64,000 bases of DNA from Bemisia tabaci (taxonomy: Eukaryota > Arthropoda > Insecta > Hemiptera > Aleyrodidae): assembly GCF_918797505.1 (NCBI RefSeq), contig NC_092795.1:1736001-1800000 (forward strand), given 5' to 3'. Position 1 is the first letter of the stretch; the number at the start of each line of letters is the position of its first letter. Below the pieces are notes generated by a model, which saw nothing but the letters and a program-made list of their open reading frames with translations, did not search any database and was not told the DNA's origin. Both the position numbers and the translations under genes were made by a program. Below, one piece after another: positions 62,000 through 64,000 of this stretch.

Positions 62000-62460
62000 G
62001 CGGATCGAACTCAGAGGATTTCGACGTTTCCACCACCGGATGTTGATGATTTTGCTCACATAATCGGGCGGCGTGCAGTGAAAAGTGAATGCGAACAGGG
62101 TTCTTGCTATCTGGGGAAGGGGTGACAGACATCCTGTCGTCTCTCTGTTTGAATTCGGGCGGCACGCGCTGATAGTCCGTTCTCGGAGGAAAGGAAAAAG
62201 CGAAAAGCGACGGAGACGCAACACACACACCGACGCGACGCGACGCCAACACGGGCAGGATACAGGGATACAGTCTGCCGGTGCAGTCACCCTTGCGCGG
62301 GCCAATCACAATCAGTGTTGATCTGGAGAAGTCGACTCCGCGCCCCCACTCCACGCCGATCGTGTCATGCACTTTTTCGGTTTCGGTTAGTTAGTGTTCG
62401 CTCGAGTTGGTCCTCACGTCTCGCGTCCGGTCGGAGTGAGGCCCTCGTGGCTGCAAGTAA
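62000..62460 (+). promoter_or_regulatory. CpG-rich promoter / 5' region of an unseen gene
   Basis: GC and CpG content jump sharply compared with the rest of the window (for example GACGCGACGCGACGCC near 62232). A CCAAT word lies at 62301-62305 and a GTTAGTTAGTGTTCGCTCG stretch at 62384-62402. This looks like the start region of a gene running to the right into the gap. No coding exon was recognised. Strand is inferred from the following sequence only. Confidence 0.4.
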
Positions 62461-62519
62461 TTTTCCTTTCATGAAAGGTTTTAAGACTCTTGAACTCTTA
62501 CATTGCATCTCGTCATTTT

Positions 62520-62962
62520 CCTCGTTTGTTTCGCGAGAACTCTTCGGTGTGCGTGTGTGGAAACGATCGTGCGAATTAGTTCTTTGCTTGAATTGAGTCC
62601 TTCATCCTCTCGAAAGTTACCAACTTGTGCCCGGTGTCGGAGTGAATTGACTGAAGGCAACTGGTCCCCAAAATTTCCATACATTTTCGTATTTTAATTT
62701 CGTTTCGTCGTCTTCGGCAGTTATTTTCGCCGTCCGTGGCTCGGTGCCCCGTGTGTTTCGCGAAAACTCCTCAGCAATGTACATGAAAACGATCGTGTCT
62801 ATCAATGTGTCATTGGATTGCATGATGACCGCCATAGTGAGTTTTTTCTCGAAACTTTCAGTGATTCGTGCCTGGCGTTTGAGTGAACTGAATTTTCAGC
62901 AATTGATACTTGATAAATCCATAATTTGCATCCATTTTCGTAGTTTCCGGTGTCTCGGTGTT
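62520..62962 (+). repeat. Imperfect tandem duplication of about 225 bp units
   Basis: Unit 1 (about 62520-62748) and unit 2 (about 62749-62962) align along their length. Paired words are GTTTCGCGAGAACTC / GTTTCGCGAAAACTC, GGAAACGATCGTG / GAAAACGATCGTG, GTGAATTGA / GTGAACTGA and ACATTTTCGTATTTT / CCATTTTCGTAGTTT. A weaker third start follows at about 62963. It is part of the 5' region of the unseen gene. Confidence 0.6.
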
Positions 62963-63933
62963 CCCTCGTGGATTTCCTCGTGTTCGCGTATTTCTATGTG
63001 TGTGTTCGCGGTATTTCCTGGACTTACAGTATCGGCCTCGCGTTTGAAGTGTGTCGGCGTCTTCTCAATCTACTTACCACGATTAATTTAATTAATTGTT
63101 CCATACCTTTGAAAGAGTCTGGTATCTGGTCGTAGCTTCCTTTGATGTGTGTATATCTTGGCGTTCGTCTGGATTCAGGTCAGAACTATTTAGCACATTA
63201 CTTACCTAGATTCTGCTCAGATTTGGTGTCATGTTTTCAAAATTGTGTGTTACTCATAGTTTACTCACCTCTTTCTCGTCTTCCTTCACCTATCCATTTC
63301 CGTCCTGTCTTCCTTTACGTTTATTTTGCTTCACTTTTAAAGTTCAAATTATCTTTCTGTAAATTCTAAAAGCAAGTTCATAGGTGACTCCTGATGTTAA
63401 GTTCTTTAGCTAGGTGCTTCTAATCCGGAAGCAACTGTTCCTATCCCACTTTTCTAGGCCTGCAGATAAATATCTCGTACGAGCAGGCATTGCAATTACC
63501 TACTGAGAAAATCATTTTTAGGTGTTTGACTTAAACAAAATTACATAATTAGGTATCTACAAAGATCTGTCCTCCGAAATTTCTCGTCTCTTTTTAGCAC
63601 CTCTTATTCTTGCACATTCATATAAGCTCAACAGATTATTGTTCTGATCTGATATTAATTCCAACGCCACCGAGCGAATTGTAGGTATGTATTTACGAGA
63701 ATGAGAGGGTTCCAGACTTCTGATTAAACTGCTTTGAGTCGAGGTCTGTTAACTTTCTAATTTTACAGGTGGAAATTTTGGGTTTTTTCAATCTTTCTTT
63801 TCACATTATTTAACGGAAATTATTCCACTCTAAAGAACTTGATGCCTCTAATTTTCGGACTAGTCGGCGATTTACTATTATCATGATCATTTTTCCAACA
63901 CGTTTCTAAAATATGTACTCAGGTATAGCATAA
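62963..63933 (+). other. Probable intron or UTR sequence of the gene running into the gap
   Basis: T-rich and with no recognised coding exon or repeat. Short frames have no family signal. Confidence 0.3.
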
Positions 63934-64000
63934 NNNNNNNNNNNNNNNNNNNNNNNNNNNNNNNNNNNNNNNNNNNNNNNNNNNNNNNNNNNNNNNNNNN
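63934..64000. other. Assembly gap (N run)
   Basis: All bases from 63934 to the end of the window are N. Confidence 1.

Noticed and set aside
61985..62372. 106- and 126-residue open frames on -
   Set aside because: They overlap in two frames within CpG-rich promoter-like DNA, where stops are rare by composition. No domain is recognisable.
62744..63091. 115-residue open frame on +
   Set aside because: It spans the second unit of the tandem duplication, and the first unit does not keep the same frame, so coding use is unlikely.
1..63933. tRNA or other structural RNA genes
   Set aside because: No clear cloverleaf with A and B box words was found by eye. A covariance-model scan could still reveal one.

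Overview
This is an AT-rich, intron-rich stretch of an arthropod nuclear genome, most likely an insect. Hemiptera such as whiteflies or psyllids fit the heavy load of short inverted-repeat elements, but that is inference. Coding exons are short (8 to about 310 nt) and sit in introns of roughly 0.2 to 2.2 kb. The encoded proteins resemble Drosophila and human families closely. No tRNA, rRNA, CRISPR or prokaryote-type feature was seen. The window ends in an assembly gap from 63934.

Four protein genes could be rebuilt exon by exon, with GT-AG junctions and continuous reading phase. (1) A PP2C-type metal-dependent Ser/Thr phosphatase close to Drosophila CG17746 lies on + at 3092-9867 (6 coding exons, 312 aa). 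(2) A class I histone deacetylase (HDAC1/Rpd3, copy A) lies on - at 22288-29277 (9 coding exons, 470 aa). (3) A second complete HDAC1/Rpd3 (copy B) lies on + at 29800-39668 (10 coding exons, 471 aa). (4) A TMEM62-like membrane metallophosphoesterase lies on - at 48723-59575 (13 coding exons, about 665 aa, 3' end less certain). A CpG-rich stretch from about 62000 looks like the promoter and 5' end of a further gene that runs into the gap.

The most notable feature is the head-to-head HDAC1 pair. Only 522 bp separate the two start codons, so the genes probably share a divergent promoter. The catalytic cores differ at only three residues, yet about half of the codons in a sampled exon differ silently and the introns do not visibly align. 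This points to an old inverted duplication held under very strong protein-level constraint, not a recent copy or an assembly duplicate. The N-terminal residues and C-terminal tails have diverged, and copy B has one extra intron that leaves an 8-nt last coding exon.

Long non-coding stretches (1-3091, 9868-22287, 39669-48722, 59576-62000) hold several families of short inverted-repeat (MITE or foldback) elements, decayed repeats, poly-C tracts and A-tailed retroelement remnants. They also hold two or three weak candidates for small unannotated genes, at 10294-10355, 11673-11897 and 18835-19156. HDAC1 copy B has collected many more elements in its introns than copy A.
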